Shown here one piece after another: positions 1 through 8,380 of a stretch of DNA of 64,000 nt. How positions within the stretch are numbered: the stretch's first letter is position 1; each line of letters begins with the position of its first letter. The translations under genes were made by a program, and so were the position numbers. The notes below the pieces were generated by a model. It was not told the origin of the DNA. It saw only the letters and a program-made list of their open reading frames with translations, and ran no database searches. Origin of the DNA: Chlamydiales bacterium (lineage in GTDB: Bacteria > Chlamydiota > Chlamydiia > Chlamydiales > JAJFMA01); assembly GCA_030679955.1 (NCBI GenBank), contig JAUXSF010000039.1, positions 1 through 64,000 on the forward strand. Direction: 5' to 3'.

Positions 1-123
1 GTTACAGTCACTGACGAGATCCTTGTTCTGAATGTTTTTTTTGTTCAAAAATACTCTACAAGGATTCTCACTTCTTTAAAATACTTATTGCCAGCTTTTT
101 AGATCCTCTTTTGCCTTAGTTAG

Positions 124-160
124 CCTGATGCGTATGCCTGCTTATCCTGTAAAAATGTTC
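124..160 (-). repeat. Fragment of CAGGATAGGCAGGAT dispersed repeat
   Basis: Read on the minus strand, this stretch matches the repeat at 33796-33850 (ACAGGATA..., GGCAGGCATACGCATCA) but lacks its central part. It covers the first possible start codons of the ABC exporter gene, so the repeat probably inserted immediately upstream of that gene. Confidence 0.6.
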
Positions 161-1939
161 CTTACTCATGCTATGGTGATTGGGATGGGACGCATATTTG
201 CTAAAGGGAAGCCTGTGAATTCACGGACCAAAAAGTTCTTGTCTTACTACAAGCCGTATTTAGGGCTTTTTTGCGCGGATATGGCATGTGCGGTCATTGT
301 CTCAGCAACACTACTAGCGATCCCATTATGTATTAGATTTATCATTAAGAATTTAGTTGTAGATTCGCCCGATGCTCTTACCCAAGTTTACACCGTGGGC
401 GGTGTCATGTTTGCTTTGGTAGCGGTGCACGCGATCTGCCATGCATTTGTTGACTACAAAGGCCATATGATGGGCACCTTCATGGAAAGGGATATGCGCA
501 ATGAGCTGTTTGCCCATTACCAAAAACTGTCTTTCAAATTTTATGACGAGCATCGCACTGGTCAGTTAATGACACGCATTTCAAACGATACCTTTGATCT
601 AGCGGAGTTATACCATCATGGGCCCGAGGATATCGTTATCTCCCTTTTAAATTTTGTTGGTGCGTTCATCATCTTGATGACTATTAATACAAAATTAGCC
701 CTTGTCGCCTTCCTTTTCTTGCCGATTATGGGTTTGTATGGGTTCTACTTTAGCAGGAAAATGCAGCGTGCCCTCAGAAATAGCAGGGATAGAATCGGAG
801 ACATCAACGCTCAGATTGAAGATACTCTGGCAGGTATCCGAGTCGTAAAGTCCTTTACCAATGAAGAGATTGAAAGTAAGAAATTTTACCATGAAAACGA
901 CCGTTTTGTAGAAAGCAGACAAGATGGCTATAAAAATGAGGCCTACTTTTATAACGGTTTAATTACCTTCACGCAGCTTATGACTGTTACCGTAGTGATC
1001 TTTGGTGCCATTTCGATCGTGAATGGTTCGTTGGACTTGGCTGACCTGCTGACATTTTTGCTATACATCGTCATTTTGATCGAACCTATTCAAAGGCTCG
1101 GTAACTTTAACCGCCTTTACCAAGAGGGGATTACGGGGTTTAATCGATTCATGGAAGTTCTTGAAATAGAACCCGATATCAAAGACGCTGCTGAGGCCAC
1201 AGAACTTACTCACGTTCAAGGAAATATAGAATTCAAAAACGTGAGTTTCAAGTATAGGGAAGGCTATGATCATGTACTAAAGGACGTTTTTCTGAACATC
1301 AAGATGGGTGAGTACATTGCCTTAGTGGGGCCTTCAGGAGCTGGGAAGACGACCTTGTGTTCTCTGATACCCCGATTTTATGAGGTTAGTGCAGGAGAAA
1401 TACTCATCGATGGTGAGAATATCAGCAAGTTCACACTTCAATCATTAAGGAAGCAGATAGGTCTGGTTCAGCAAGACGTCTATTTATTTGCGGGGACCGT
1501 TCTGGACAACATTCGTTATGGTAACCTTAATGCGACCGAGGACGAGATCATTTTGGCCGCTAAAAAAGCACATGCTCATGAATTCATTATGTCATTGCCC
1601 AATGGGTATGCGACAGATATTGGACAGCGCGGTGTAAAGCTTTCGGGTGGCCAGAAACAACGATTGAGCGTCGCGCGCGTTTTCCTGAAAAATCCCCCGA
1701 TAATCATTTTTGACGAAGCAACCAGTTCTCTAGATAATGACAGCGAGAAGGCCGTACAGAAGGCTCTGGAAAAGTTAGCAGAGAATCGTACTACCATTGT
1801 CATTGCTCACCGTCTTTCCACTATAAGGAATGCACAAAGAATTTTAGTGCTAACCGATAATGGGATTGAAGAGCAAGGAAGCCACGATGAGCTAATTGCA
1901 TTAAGTGGGGTCTATGCGAATTTATACCTATGCAGCTAA
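128..1939 (+). CDS. ABC exporter, MsbA/multidrug type (fused membrane and ATPase domains)
   Basis: This is a half-transporter that would act as a homodimer in the inner membrane, exporting lipid or a hydrophobic compound by ATP hydrolysis. Residues about 40-330 form the six-helix type I exporter domain. Residues 360-600 form the ATPase domain: Walker A GPSGAGKTT (401-409), signature LSGGQKQR (505-512), Walker B IIIFDE (525-530) and switch His561. The total of about 600 residues is normal for MsbA-like half-exporters. The start is uncertain: codons 1-11 lie in a dispersed repeat, there is no Shine-Dalgarno sequence before 128, and ATGs at 155, 173 or 185 are in frame and more likely. It stands alone, so the substrate cannot be inferred from neighbours. 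Confidence 0.93.
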   Translation: MRMPAYPVKMFLTHAMVIGMGRIFAKGKPVNSRTKKFLSYYKPYLGLFCADMACAVIVSATLLAIPLCIRFIIKNLVVDSPDALTQVYTVGGVMFALVAVHAICHAFVDYKGHMMGTFMERDMRNELFAHYQKLSFKFYDEHRTGQLMTRISNDTFDLAELYHHGPEDIVISLLNFVGAFIILMTINTKLALVAFLFLPIMGLYGFYFSRKMQRALRNSRDRIGDINAQIEDTLAGIRVVKSFTNEEIESKKFYHENDRFVESRQDGYKNEAYFYNGLITFTQLMTVTVVIFGAISIVNGSLDLADLLTFLLYIVILIEPIQRLGNFNRLYQEGITGFNRFMEVLEIEPDIKDAAEATELTHVQGNIEFKNVSFKYREGYDHVLKDVFLNIKMGEYIALVGPSGAGKTTLCSLIPRFYEVSAGEILIDGENISKFTLQSLRKQIGLVQQDVYLFAGTVLDNIRYGNLNATEDEIILAAKKAHAHEFIMSLPNGYATDIGQRGVKLSGGQKQRLSVARVFLKNPPIIIFDEATSSLDNDSEKAVQKALEKLAENRTTIVIAHRLSTIRNAQRILVLTDNGIEEQGSHDELIALSGVYANLYLCS

Positions 1940-2142
1940 GGATAGAGGGCGCTAGGCTGCCTCTTACGTAAAACGTTTTCTTTGTCAGAGTCTCAGTAAA
2001 AACTGGTTTAAATCCGAATTTATCTATTCTTATAGCCTGTATTTCTTTATTTAGTTAATTATAATTGCGTTTATTTTTAAATATTGTTACTGTTTTGCAG
2101 GAACATAAAACTACCTATTAAAAATAAACAAAGGATTTAATC

Positions 2143-2733
2143 ATGACAATATCTGAAAACATGGGAAAAATTGCTGGCTATGTGCAATGGTCTTGGAGCG
2201 GCTTAGACAAAGACTGGACAACTTCAGAAGATAATATTTTCAAAGTTTTTGGACGGGGTGTAAGCGTTGCAGCTGGTCTAGCAACCGTTTACATGTGTTG
2301 GCAAGGTTATGTTGCAGCTCAGTATGTTAGTGATGCCACACAAGCAGCCTATGAAGCAGCCACAAAAACAGTATTTAATGGAGCTACTGTGGCCTCTGTA
2401 AGACTTGATTTTGCAAAGGACATGTTGATAGAGACGAGTTACGATGCAGTTCGTTATGTTAGATACACCGCGCAAGATACATGTAACAATGCGGCGAATG
2501 CACTATATAATGGAGCTTGTACTGGACTTGATTTGTTGGTAGATCAGGGTTATGCTGCAGCTCAGTATATTAGCGATACCACACAAGATGCATGTAGCAT
2601 AGCTGGGTGTGAAATATATTATAGAGCTTGGCTTGTGCTTAATTATGCCAATGATTTGTTGGTAGGAACAGGGACAGAGGATTTTCAGAATTCAACAGCT
2701 ATATTTAAAATTTTTAAGGAGTCCTATCGTTAG
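2143..2733 (+). CDS. Hypothetical protein with three internal repeats of about 40 residues
   Basis: I recognise no family. A good ribosome site (AAGGA, 7-9 nt upstream) supports this start. From about residue 55 the protein consists of three imperfect repeats, beginning GYVAAQYVSDATQAAYE, SYDAVRYVRYTAQDTCN and GYAAAQYISDTTQDACS. Each continues through an Ala-rich helix to an L-x-L/D-L-L-V ending. The repeats are rich in Ala, Tyr and Thr and are likely amphipathic helices. There is no signal peptide or long membrane helix, though a weakly hydrophobic stretch (about 45-62) precedes the repeats. The gene is monocistronic and is followed by a palindromic repeat that may end transcription. An association with membranes or the host is possible but not shown. 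Confidence 0.7.
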   Translation: MTISENMGKIAGYVQWSWSGLDKDWTTSEDNIFKVFGRGVSVAAGLATVYMCWQGYVAAQYVSDATQAAYEAATKTVFNGATVASVRLDFAKDMLIETSYDAVRYVRYTAQDTCNNAANALYNGACTGLDLLVDQGYAAAQYISDTTQDACSIAGCEIYYRAWLVLNYANDLLVGTGTEDFQNSTAIFKIFKESYR

Positions 2734-2752
2734 AACATAGCGTCAATTTTTG

Positions 2753-2818
2753 CCCCTAGCCGCCCCTCATTCTTCGGGCATGGCTAGGGGCTAAGAGAAG
2801 AATTGCTGCTTCGCAGCA
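2753..2818. repeat. Palindromic dispersed repeat (CCCCTAGCC / GCTGCTTCGCAGC type)
   Basis: Two hairpins lie side by side: CCCCTAGCC (2753-2761) pairs with GGCTAGGGG (2782-2790), and TGCTGC-TTC-GCAGCA covers 2804-2818. The same modules recur at 7934-8095 and 16282-16556. Here the repeat lies between two convergent genes and could serve as a bidirectional transcription barrier. Confidence 0.8.
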
Positions 2819-2841
2819 TGCAAGCGGGTATGGCAATGGTA

Positions 2842-3573
2842 TCAAATTTGAGACGTTCCACCGTCGACGTAAAGTTCAATACCAGAAACAAAGCTAGAAT
2901 CACTTGATGCTAGAAAAAGCGCTACAGTAGCAATTTCTTCGGGTTTGCCCATTGTTCCGCGAGGGATCAATGAAGTAAAATAATCTTTGGCCTCTTGACC
3001 CAAAGGATCGAGGATTGGCGTATCGATAGTACCAGGACTCAGTACATTGACACGTATCCCACGTTTCTTTAGATCAACGGTCCAAGTCCGAGCAAAAGAG
3101 CGCACGGCTGCTTTGCTAGCACTGTAAATACTGAAAGCAGGGAATCCTTTTATCGATGCAATCGAACCGTTAAGGATGATCGAGCCTCCATCATTGAAAA
3201 GTGCTAAAGCCTTCTGGACAGTGAAAAAAGTTCCTCGAACATTTAGATCAAAAGTTGAATCGAACTGCTCTACAGTCGCTTCTGTGACATCTCCTGGTTC
3301 TCCTTTGCCTGCGCTAGCAAAGAGGACGTCAATTTTTCCCTTTTCTTTTCTAACAATTTCAAAGAGCCGATCGAGATCATCCAAATTGCTAGCGTCGCCT
3401 TTAACACCAGTAACGCTCTTTCCGATAATTTTCACGGCTTTATCTAGTTGTTCCTGTCGCCGACCTGTGATAAAAACATAGGCTCCTTCCTCTACAAAAA
3501 GTTGGGCTGTGGCCAGAGCCATTCCGGAGGTTCCACCAGTGATAACAGCGACTTTGCCCTGCAACTTTTTCAT
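2842..3573 (-). CDS. Short-chain dehydrogenase/reductase (SDR), classical type
   Basis: This is an NAD(P)-dependent oxidoreductase of unknown substrate. It has the classical SDR layout: an N-terminal cofactor motif TGGTSGMA (the usual final Gly of TGxxxGxG is Ala), an NAG-like strand end LFASAGKG, catalytic Ser in ILNGSIAS, YSASK with catalytic Tyr and Lys, and a C-terminal SGIELYVDGG typical of this branch. The length of 243 residues is normal. The reading frame opens further upstream (3606), but ATG at 3573 is preceded by AAAGGA at 7 nt and starts directly before the Rossmann strand KVAVITGG, so it is preferred. It faces the upstream hypothetical gene convergently. The substrate cannot be told from the context. 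Confidence 0.93.
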   Translation of the reverse strand: MKKLQGKVAVITGGTSGMALATAQLFVEEGAYVFITGRRQEQLDKAVKIIGKSVTGVKGDASNLDDLDRLFEIVRKEKGKIDVLFASAGKGEPGDVTEATVEQFDSTFDLNVRGTFFTVQKALALFNDGGSIILNGSIASIKGFPAFSIYSASKAAVRSFARTWTVDLKKRGIRVNVLSPGTIDTPILDPLGQEAKDYFTSLIPRGTMGKPEEIATVALFLASSDSSFVSGIELYVDGGTSQI

Positions 3574-3742
3574 GAGAGTCCTTTCCTTTTTCATCGAGTG
3601 TTTCATGCTCTATGTCGAAAGCAGATCAAAAAATCAATAATTTAATTGTCCTAAGTGGTCGTGCATAAATTTGTGGACAAGATTGGTTTAACATATTAGA
3701 AAATTTAAAATTGACGAGCTTCCAATAAATCAAGTTGGTGTT

Positions 3743-4468
3743 ATGGAATCAAGATATTTGCGTAAAGCCATCATATTAGTCCTGAGCATGGTGGTAAGCA
3801 TGCTTCCCGACACCTTGCTAGCCGTTGATTTTGGTGGTCCTGTTCTACAGATTGGTGCATTTACGACATCACAGAAGCAATCAGAACATGTCGATATAGA
3901 CGGTTTGATTGGCGATGATTTTAACGCGAACAGTTCTGACGAAAATGTCCTGCTGGGAATTGGGTACTACGTTTATGGATTCGATGTGCCCCAGGCACAA
4001 ATACTCTATGGAGTTAATGCATTCTACTTTTCGCCCACAAAAGTAAAAGGCAAGGTCACGCAAGAGGACCTCTTTACCAACCTGTCTTACCGCTATTCAA
4101 CCACATATTATCCGATCTTTTTTGCAGCTAAAGCTCTGTTCCCTGTTACCGCGAGTGATGACATTACTCTAAACGTAGGTATTGGTCCAAATATCGTAAA
4201 AACCAAAAATTTCAGAGAGAGTTCGCTTGATGGAGTTACTCTTCCTGACCAAGATATCTTTACAGGCAAAAGTGTTGTCGTTTTCAGCGCCATGGTAGGC
4301 ATAGGTTGGCGAATTAATGATTTTTTTGGGGACCACGCCATTGAGATCGATTATCGTTTTTTCTACTTGGGTCGCGGTGAGCTGCAGAAAACGAATAGTC
4401 AATTACGAAACAATCTTCATACTGGAATTGGTTATGCAAACGCGCTCTTTATCTCGGTGCCTCTCTAG
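3743..4468 (+). CDS. Outer-membrane beta-barrel protein (opacity-porin-like)
   Basis: A signal peptide (about residues 1-28: basic start, hydrophobic ILVLSMVVSML, cleavage after LLA) precedes alternating hydrophobic/polar segments. The chain ends IGYANALFISVPL, a C-terminal strand typical of small barrels of 8-12 strands. Membrane-strand patterns such as VLLGIGYYVYG, ALFPVTASDDITLNVGIG and HAIEIDYRFFYLG fit OmpA/Opa-like barrels. It likely sits in the outer membrane; a pore or adhesin role is inferred from fold only. Its 3' end overlaps the next gene by 35 nt, suggesting co-transcription and translational coupling. Confidence 0.75.
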   Translation: MESRYLRKAIILVLSMVVSMLPDTLLAVDFGGPVLQIGAFTTSQKQSEHVDIDGLIGDDFNANSSDENVLLGIGYYVYGFDVPQAQILYGVNAFYFSPTKVKGKVTQEDLFTNLSYRYSTTYYPIFFAAKALFPVTASDDITLNVGIGPNIVKTKNFRESSLDGVTLPDQDIFTGKSVVVFSAMVGIGWRINDFFGDHAIEIDYRFFYLGRGELQKTNSQLRNNLHTGIGYANALFISVPL

Positions 4469-6209
4469 CCTCAGAGCTTTTTTGTTTTTAGCTTCCGTCT
4501 GTGCCGTTGGAGATTGCTATGCGGGGTTGCTTTTTGATGTTGTTGCTACTGGGGCATCAACTCCAATGAATATTGAGTTAGCTCTCGATGGAAGGGGTCC
4601 GTTGTCGGTTCAGAATTTCGCTGTTAATGGCTCTAACCTAAACATCAGGAGTACTATTCCCAACCATACCTACTCTTTCGCCGGAATAAAGTTGGGTGAT
4701 CCGGCCTATCGTATTGCTGGTCTAACGCCATATACAAACGGTTTTTATCTCTTTTCTGTAAGCGATACTTCTCCTGTGGATCTTACTATTATTGCGCCTA
4801 ATCTGCCTTGGTATCCTTCATTACAAGCCTTTGAGCATTACGATTCGGGTCGCTCTCATGTGTTTCCAGAGGCAACCTTTGGAGGCTCCTACACCGGTGA
4901 TAACGATGTTTGGACATTAAGTTCTTCCCCGCTTGTCTATCCGTCGGGTTATAACATGTCCTCAATCGATCCTGATCAGGTGTTTATTTACGGTGGCGGT
5001 TATGGTGATGTGGTTGGCTCCATCGGCGCCTTTGTCGCCAAGGTGGATCCCAATACTCTTATACCCATTTGGTATAGGCAATTAATTGATACCAGCGCAA
5101 ACGGAGAGTGGGACTATCCTGGCTCGATGGGCATATTGTCGGATGGGTATATTTATGTGAGTTATGGCTATCGGCTTGCAAAAATCGACCCGGCAACAGG
5201 AGCAGTCCTTGATACTTTGGTTCTGCCCACGGGACTTGGTTTGCCAGAGAACACTTCATTTAATGGCTTCAACGCCACGCCGGATGGAACTATTGTCATG
5301 AAGTCCGTTTATCGTCAGGCGGGGTGCACAGTTCAGGGGCCGGATGCGTTATTAGACTGTCCAGATCCTTCCGACGTACCATCATCTATTTTGGTATCGA
5401 TCAATCCACAAACCATGCAGACGATTGATACGATCACCCTTGAGCTTCCAGTAGGAGCACGACCTACCATAGGCACTTTTCAGGGAAAAGATTATGTTTA
5501 CCTTCTGGAACCTACCACCGCCATACGCTACGAAGTCAATAACGGTATTTTTACCAAAGATAACACATGGACCCCTGGCACAATTACTTTAACTGGTCAG
5601 ACGCTTTGTACATCTTTTGTGGTGATCAACGATTGGGTGGTGGCGCAAACTAATACGCTTCCATCTGCTACTGCTTTGAGTGTCATAGCCATCAATCAGG
5701 CCGATGCATCAATTGTCTATACCCTTCAGCCATTCTTAGGTGACCCTATTCCTCCATTGGTCGAAGCAGCATTTTCTACTGCCGCGCCAGGTGGCACACA
5801 AGCAATTAGTTGGGCTCCTATGTCCGTTTCTGCAGATCCTGAAAACAATCTAATCTACGCAGCGGATGCTCTTCCGGGAAAGATAGCAGCAATCACCATC
5901 GGATCAGGTGGGTTAGAGACCGTTTGGAAAGTAGATCAAACAACCACCGAATTTACAGCGTTGATTGGTCCTCAAAACAGCCGTGTCTTAGTTGGGACAG
6001 ATATTCCCGGACCAGAAATCCCAGGCAATAATTTGACCGACCGTGCTGTTTGGAGAAATGCTGCGACGGGCGAAGAGCTAGCTCGTTCACCATTGCTACC
6101 CGCCATGACTCAAGGAACGATGATTCAGCCATTTTATAATGGCGACATGTTTTTTGAGGGGCAACTAGGAACATTGATCAAACTAATGCCCAGGCCGCGA
6201 TCAATATAG
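4434..6209 (+). CDS. Secreted beta-propeller-like protein of unknown function
   Basis: From ATG 4434 the protein (591 residues) starts with a clear signal peptide: RSLSRCLSSLR, then AFLFLASVCAVG, cleaved near CYA. The frame opens further upstream at 4317, but those residues lie inside the preceding gene and would bury the signal. The mature part has recurring blade-like segments, such as GAFVAKVDPNTLIPIWYRQL, YRLAKIDPATGAVLDTLVLP and ILVSINPQTMQTIDTITLEL, which resemble PQQ/quinoprotein or YVTN-type propeller blades. No catalytic motif is visible. It overlaps the upstream barrel gene by 35 nt, so the pair may work together at the cell surface. An adhesin or periplasmic scaffold is possible, but the function is unknown. 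Confidence 0.7.
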   Translation: MQTRSLSRCLSSLRAFLFLASVCAVGDCYAGLLFDVVATGASTPMNIELALDGRGPLSVQNFAVNGSNLNIRSTIPNHTYSFAGIKLGDPAYRIAGLTPYTNGFYLFSVSDTSPVDLTIIAPNLPWYPSLQAFEHYDSGRSHVFPEATFGGSYTGDNDVWTLSSSPLVYPSGYNMSSIDPDQVFIYGGGYGDVVGSIGAFVAKVDPNTLIPIWYRQLIDTSANGEWDYPGSMGILSDGYIYVSYGYRLAKIDPATGAVLDTLVLPTGLGLPENTSFNGFNATPDGTIVMKSVYRQAGCTVQGPDALLDCPDPSDVPSSILVSINPQTMQTIDTITLELPVGARPTIGTFQGKDYVYLLEPTTAIRYEVNNGIFTKDNTWTPGTITLTGQTLCTSFVVINDWVVAQTNTLPSATALSVIAINQADASIVYTLQPFLGDPIPPLVEAAFSTAAPGGTQAISWAPMSVSADPENNLIYAADALPGKIAAITIGSGGLETVWKVDQTTTEFTALIGPQNSRVLVGTDIPGPEIPGNNLTDRAVWRNAATGEELARSPLLPAMTQGTMIQPFYNGDMFFEGQLGTLIKLMPRPRSI

Positions 6210-6252
6210 ATGTTACTGATTTTTAGTTTTTTACATTCCATAGAAGGTCATT

Positions 6253-6290
6253 TCTAATTTTTTTCTAAAATCCTGCCTATTCTGTAAGCT
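6253..6290. repeat. Short copy of the TTTCTAAAATCCTGCC repeat
   Basis: TTTTTTTCTAAAATCCTGCCTATTCTGT recurs almost unchanged at 39853-39880, where it continues into the CAGGATAGGCAGGAT repeat. It lies between two convergent genes. Confidence 0.6.
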
Positions 6291-7805
6291 CTATGGCCGG
6301 TTCTTAAGAATAAGAGTAGCCTCTGTGTTGGTTAGCAAACGGTCTAAGCACTCAATTTGTAAGGACAGAATTTCATTGTTGAGTGTGACCATTTGGTCAG
6401 AAGCAAATAGGTAACCTTCAAAAGGTATGTTCAGTTTGTTTGCTATTTCTTTCAGTTTATGGAGGTCAGAAGCAAACGCACATACACCAACAAGCTTACT
6501 GGGTAGATTGGTCAACCCAGATAGTTTTTGTTCGAGCGTATTGAAATCCGACTCAAAAATGATGTGTGAATTTCCTAATTGCTCCGGCTCTTTGAACGGA
6601 GAGTTAAATTTTAGGTTCAGATCATCGGTTTGAGAATTGGTACGAGTCAGCAAGCTTTGAGGTCTATATGAAAGACCAAGTGACCAACAGTTTTTATCGG
6701 TAAGAGTTTGCAAAAATGCGGGCGACGTATTTTCTACAAGAGTCGCTTGAGCGCGGCGGTGTATTTTTTCGACTAATCGGTCTGTGTTCTTTTTCGCTAA
6801 GCTGGCCGAAAAGCCAAGCTCTAGCTGTTTATCCAAATAGTGTTGGTAAAAGTGTCGTGATCCAATAGAGCCGCCAGTTTTCCATAGCACATGATCCAGC
6901 TCGATAAGGTAAAGCGCGTTGGCTGTTACATTTGGAGCCAAACTTTCAAGCGATGAAATAACGGGGAAATTGCCCGAGTTTTCTCCCGATAAATGTACTT
7001 CACTCAGCGTCATTTCGCGATCAGTGTAGCAGATGTTTTTGGCTGACTGATCGTCGAGAATGTCCTCGAAGAATCTGACTTGAAGCGCTGCTAGTTCTGG
7101 TTGATAAGACTCGCGTTGCAGGGCTAACGCTCCAAAGTGAATGCCAAGGAAGGGGATTCCCATGTCTTGAATACATTTTTGAACTTGAGAAAGGTGTTTC
7201 AGCTTATCTTCGATGTAAATTAATTTTTTAGGTCTGTAGTCGATTTGCTTTAGAAAAGTGGCTAGCGTGTCGCCTTTAAAGTTAAGCAAGCCATTAAAGA
7301 TAATTCCTTCGATGTATTTAGAAGGGCTAGTTGCCTCTTTGATCCAGCAATCCTCTGGAAAAGGTGCGGTTCGCGCAAAGTCAATTCCCACAGACCTCAT
7401 GTTGCGATGAGTTGAGTATGCCATCTCCGTGTAGCGGTTGGTTAGTGCCAGAACTTTAACGCCGTTCTCTTGCAAATAATTGACCATAGCCTCTGCATCG
7501 GGATCGAAAAGTTCGACGTCGGTATTCACCAAGATGTGATGCCAAAGAGGGATGAAAAGATTTGTGGCATGCGGTTTGGATATATTCTTCTCTTTGCTCA
7601 GCCTGGCAATATGCTCTTCAGCCCAAGGTGTTGAGCCGGCATCCTGATACGCAACAGTGAGAACGTTATTTATGTTAAAGACGACCAGCGTGTCTTCTTC
7701 AACGTAAGGCAAGATCTCCTTTAAGCGCTGACATTCTATAATTTCCCCATTGACAGTTGTAAAGCAGAGCAGTGCCAATAACATATTCAAAATGGGTCGT
7801 TGCAT
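6291..7805 (-). CDS. Secreted tandem DUF2608 (HAD-like) protein, active sites degenerate
   Basis: DUF2608 is a HAD-like family known mainly from intracellular bacteria such as Legionella and Chlamydiae. ATG 7805 follows ACGAGG at 4 nt and begins a signal peptide (RPILNMLLALLCFTTVNG); the longer frame uses GTG 7832 with no ribosome site. The N-terminal half shows the HAD layout: strand VVFNINNVL where DxD is expected, VLALTNR (motif II) and LIYIEDKLKHL (motif III/IV). The C-terminal half repeats it: LYLIELDHVLWK, SLGLSYRP, VGVCAFASDLHKLKEIA and IPFEGYLFAS. Both halves lack the nucleophile pair (NIN and ELD), so phosphatase activity is doubtful. A periplasmic or secreted binding or effector role is inferred. 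Confidence 0.8.
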   Translation of the reverse strand: MQRPILNMLLALLCFTTVNGEIIECQRLKEILPYVEEDTLVVFNINNVLTVAYQDAGSTPWAEEHIARLSKEKNISKPHATNLFIPLWHHILVNTDVELFDPDAEAMVNYLQENGVKVLALTNRYTEMAYSTHRNMRSVGIDFARTAPFPEDCWIKEATSPSKYIEGIIFNGLLNFKGDTLATFLKQIDYRPKKLIYIEDKLKHLSQVQKCIQDMGIPFLGIHFGALALQRESYQPELAALQVRFFEDILDDQSAKNICYTDREMTLSEVHLSGENSGNFPVISSLESLAPNVTANALYLIELDHVLWKTGGSIGSRHFYQHYLDKQLELGFSASLAKKNTDRLVEKIHRRAQATLVENTSPAFLQTLTDKNCWSLGLSYRPQSLLTRTNSQTDDLNLKFNSPFKEPEQLGNSHIIFESDFNTLEQKLSGLTNLPSKLVGVCAFASDLHKLKEIANKLNIPFEGYLFASDQMVTLNNEILSLQIECLDRLLTNTEATLILKNRP

Positions 7806-7933
7806 TGCGCCTCGTAGGGTTGAAATTATCACCAGAGGCGCGAATTATAGTTTTACATCGTTTTTTCACATATAAAAAAATGAGAATTGATCTTTATGAG
7901 TGCAAGAGGCTTATCCCTTACGTATCAACCCCG

Positions 7934-8095
7934 AAACGTACTCTGCAGCTAATGCTGCGAAGCAGCAATTCTTATCTTAGCCCCTAGCCATATTGGAAAC
8001 CATCTTATTGCACGATAATACGTTACCTAAAACGCGGTGCTTCGCAGCATTAGCGGCGACAGAGATACATATGCTGTCGCCGCCTTCGCGGCTTT
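7934..8095. repeat. Composite palindromic repeat copy
   Basis: It starts with AAACGTACTCTGCAGCTAAT, followed by GCTGCGAAGCAGC and CCCCTAGCCA, an end shared with the reverse complement of 16495-16556. It then contains a 35-nt core (7993-8028, starting TTGGAAACCATC) found inverted at 16392-16428. A strong hairpin follows: GCGGCGACAG (8053-8062) pairs with CTGTCGCCGC (8074-8083). It fills the gap between divergent genes together with the next repeat. Confidence 0.75.
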
Positions 8096-8142
8096 GTTTC
8101 TAATTCTGCGTATTCCACAGGCAGACGCCTGTGGCTACATGC

Positions 8143-8228
8143 TTCAATCGCTTCGCGATTAGCTGCAGAAAGTCAGCTAAACCAGTAGCTGTTACGCGTA
8201 TTTTTTCAGAGTTAGGTTGAATGCCTGT
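8143..8228 (-). repeat. Dispersed repeat related to 33850-33968
   Basis: On the minus strand it reads TTCAACCTAACTCTG, then AAAATACGCGTAACAGC, a GACTTTCTGCAGCTAATCGC block and a CGCGAAGCG loop. The same order is found at 33848-33968 on the plus strand. The 61-codon open frame over it is repeat-derived and was not called. Confidence 0.65.
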
Positions 8229-8380
8229 GAAATCCCAAGTTTTCATTTTTTCGTGCTTTCCGCATGTATTCACAATATTTTGCAATAGTAAGTCTTATAA
8301 AAACAAACAATATATAATATACTGATTAGTTTAAAAATGTGTTATAATTAGTTTAAATAATGTTTGTTGTGAGGCGTCGT

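Noticed and set aside
7772-7987. 71-codon frame, and 16095-16319 with the same end
   Set aside because: Both end in the identical peptide LMLRSSNSYLSP because they run into copies of one dispersed palindromic repeat. They are repeat-derived.
8100-8285. 61-codon minus-strand frame
   Set aside because: Most of it is the dispersed repeat also found at 33850-33968, and it has no ribosome site.
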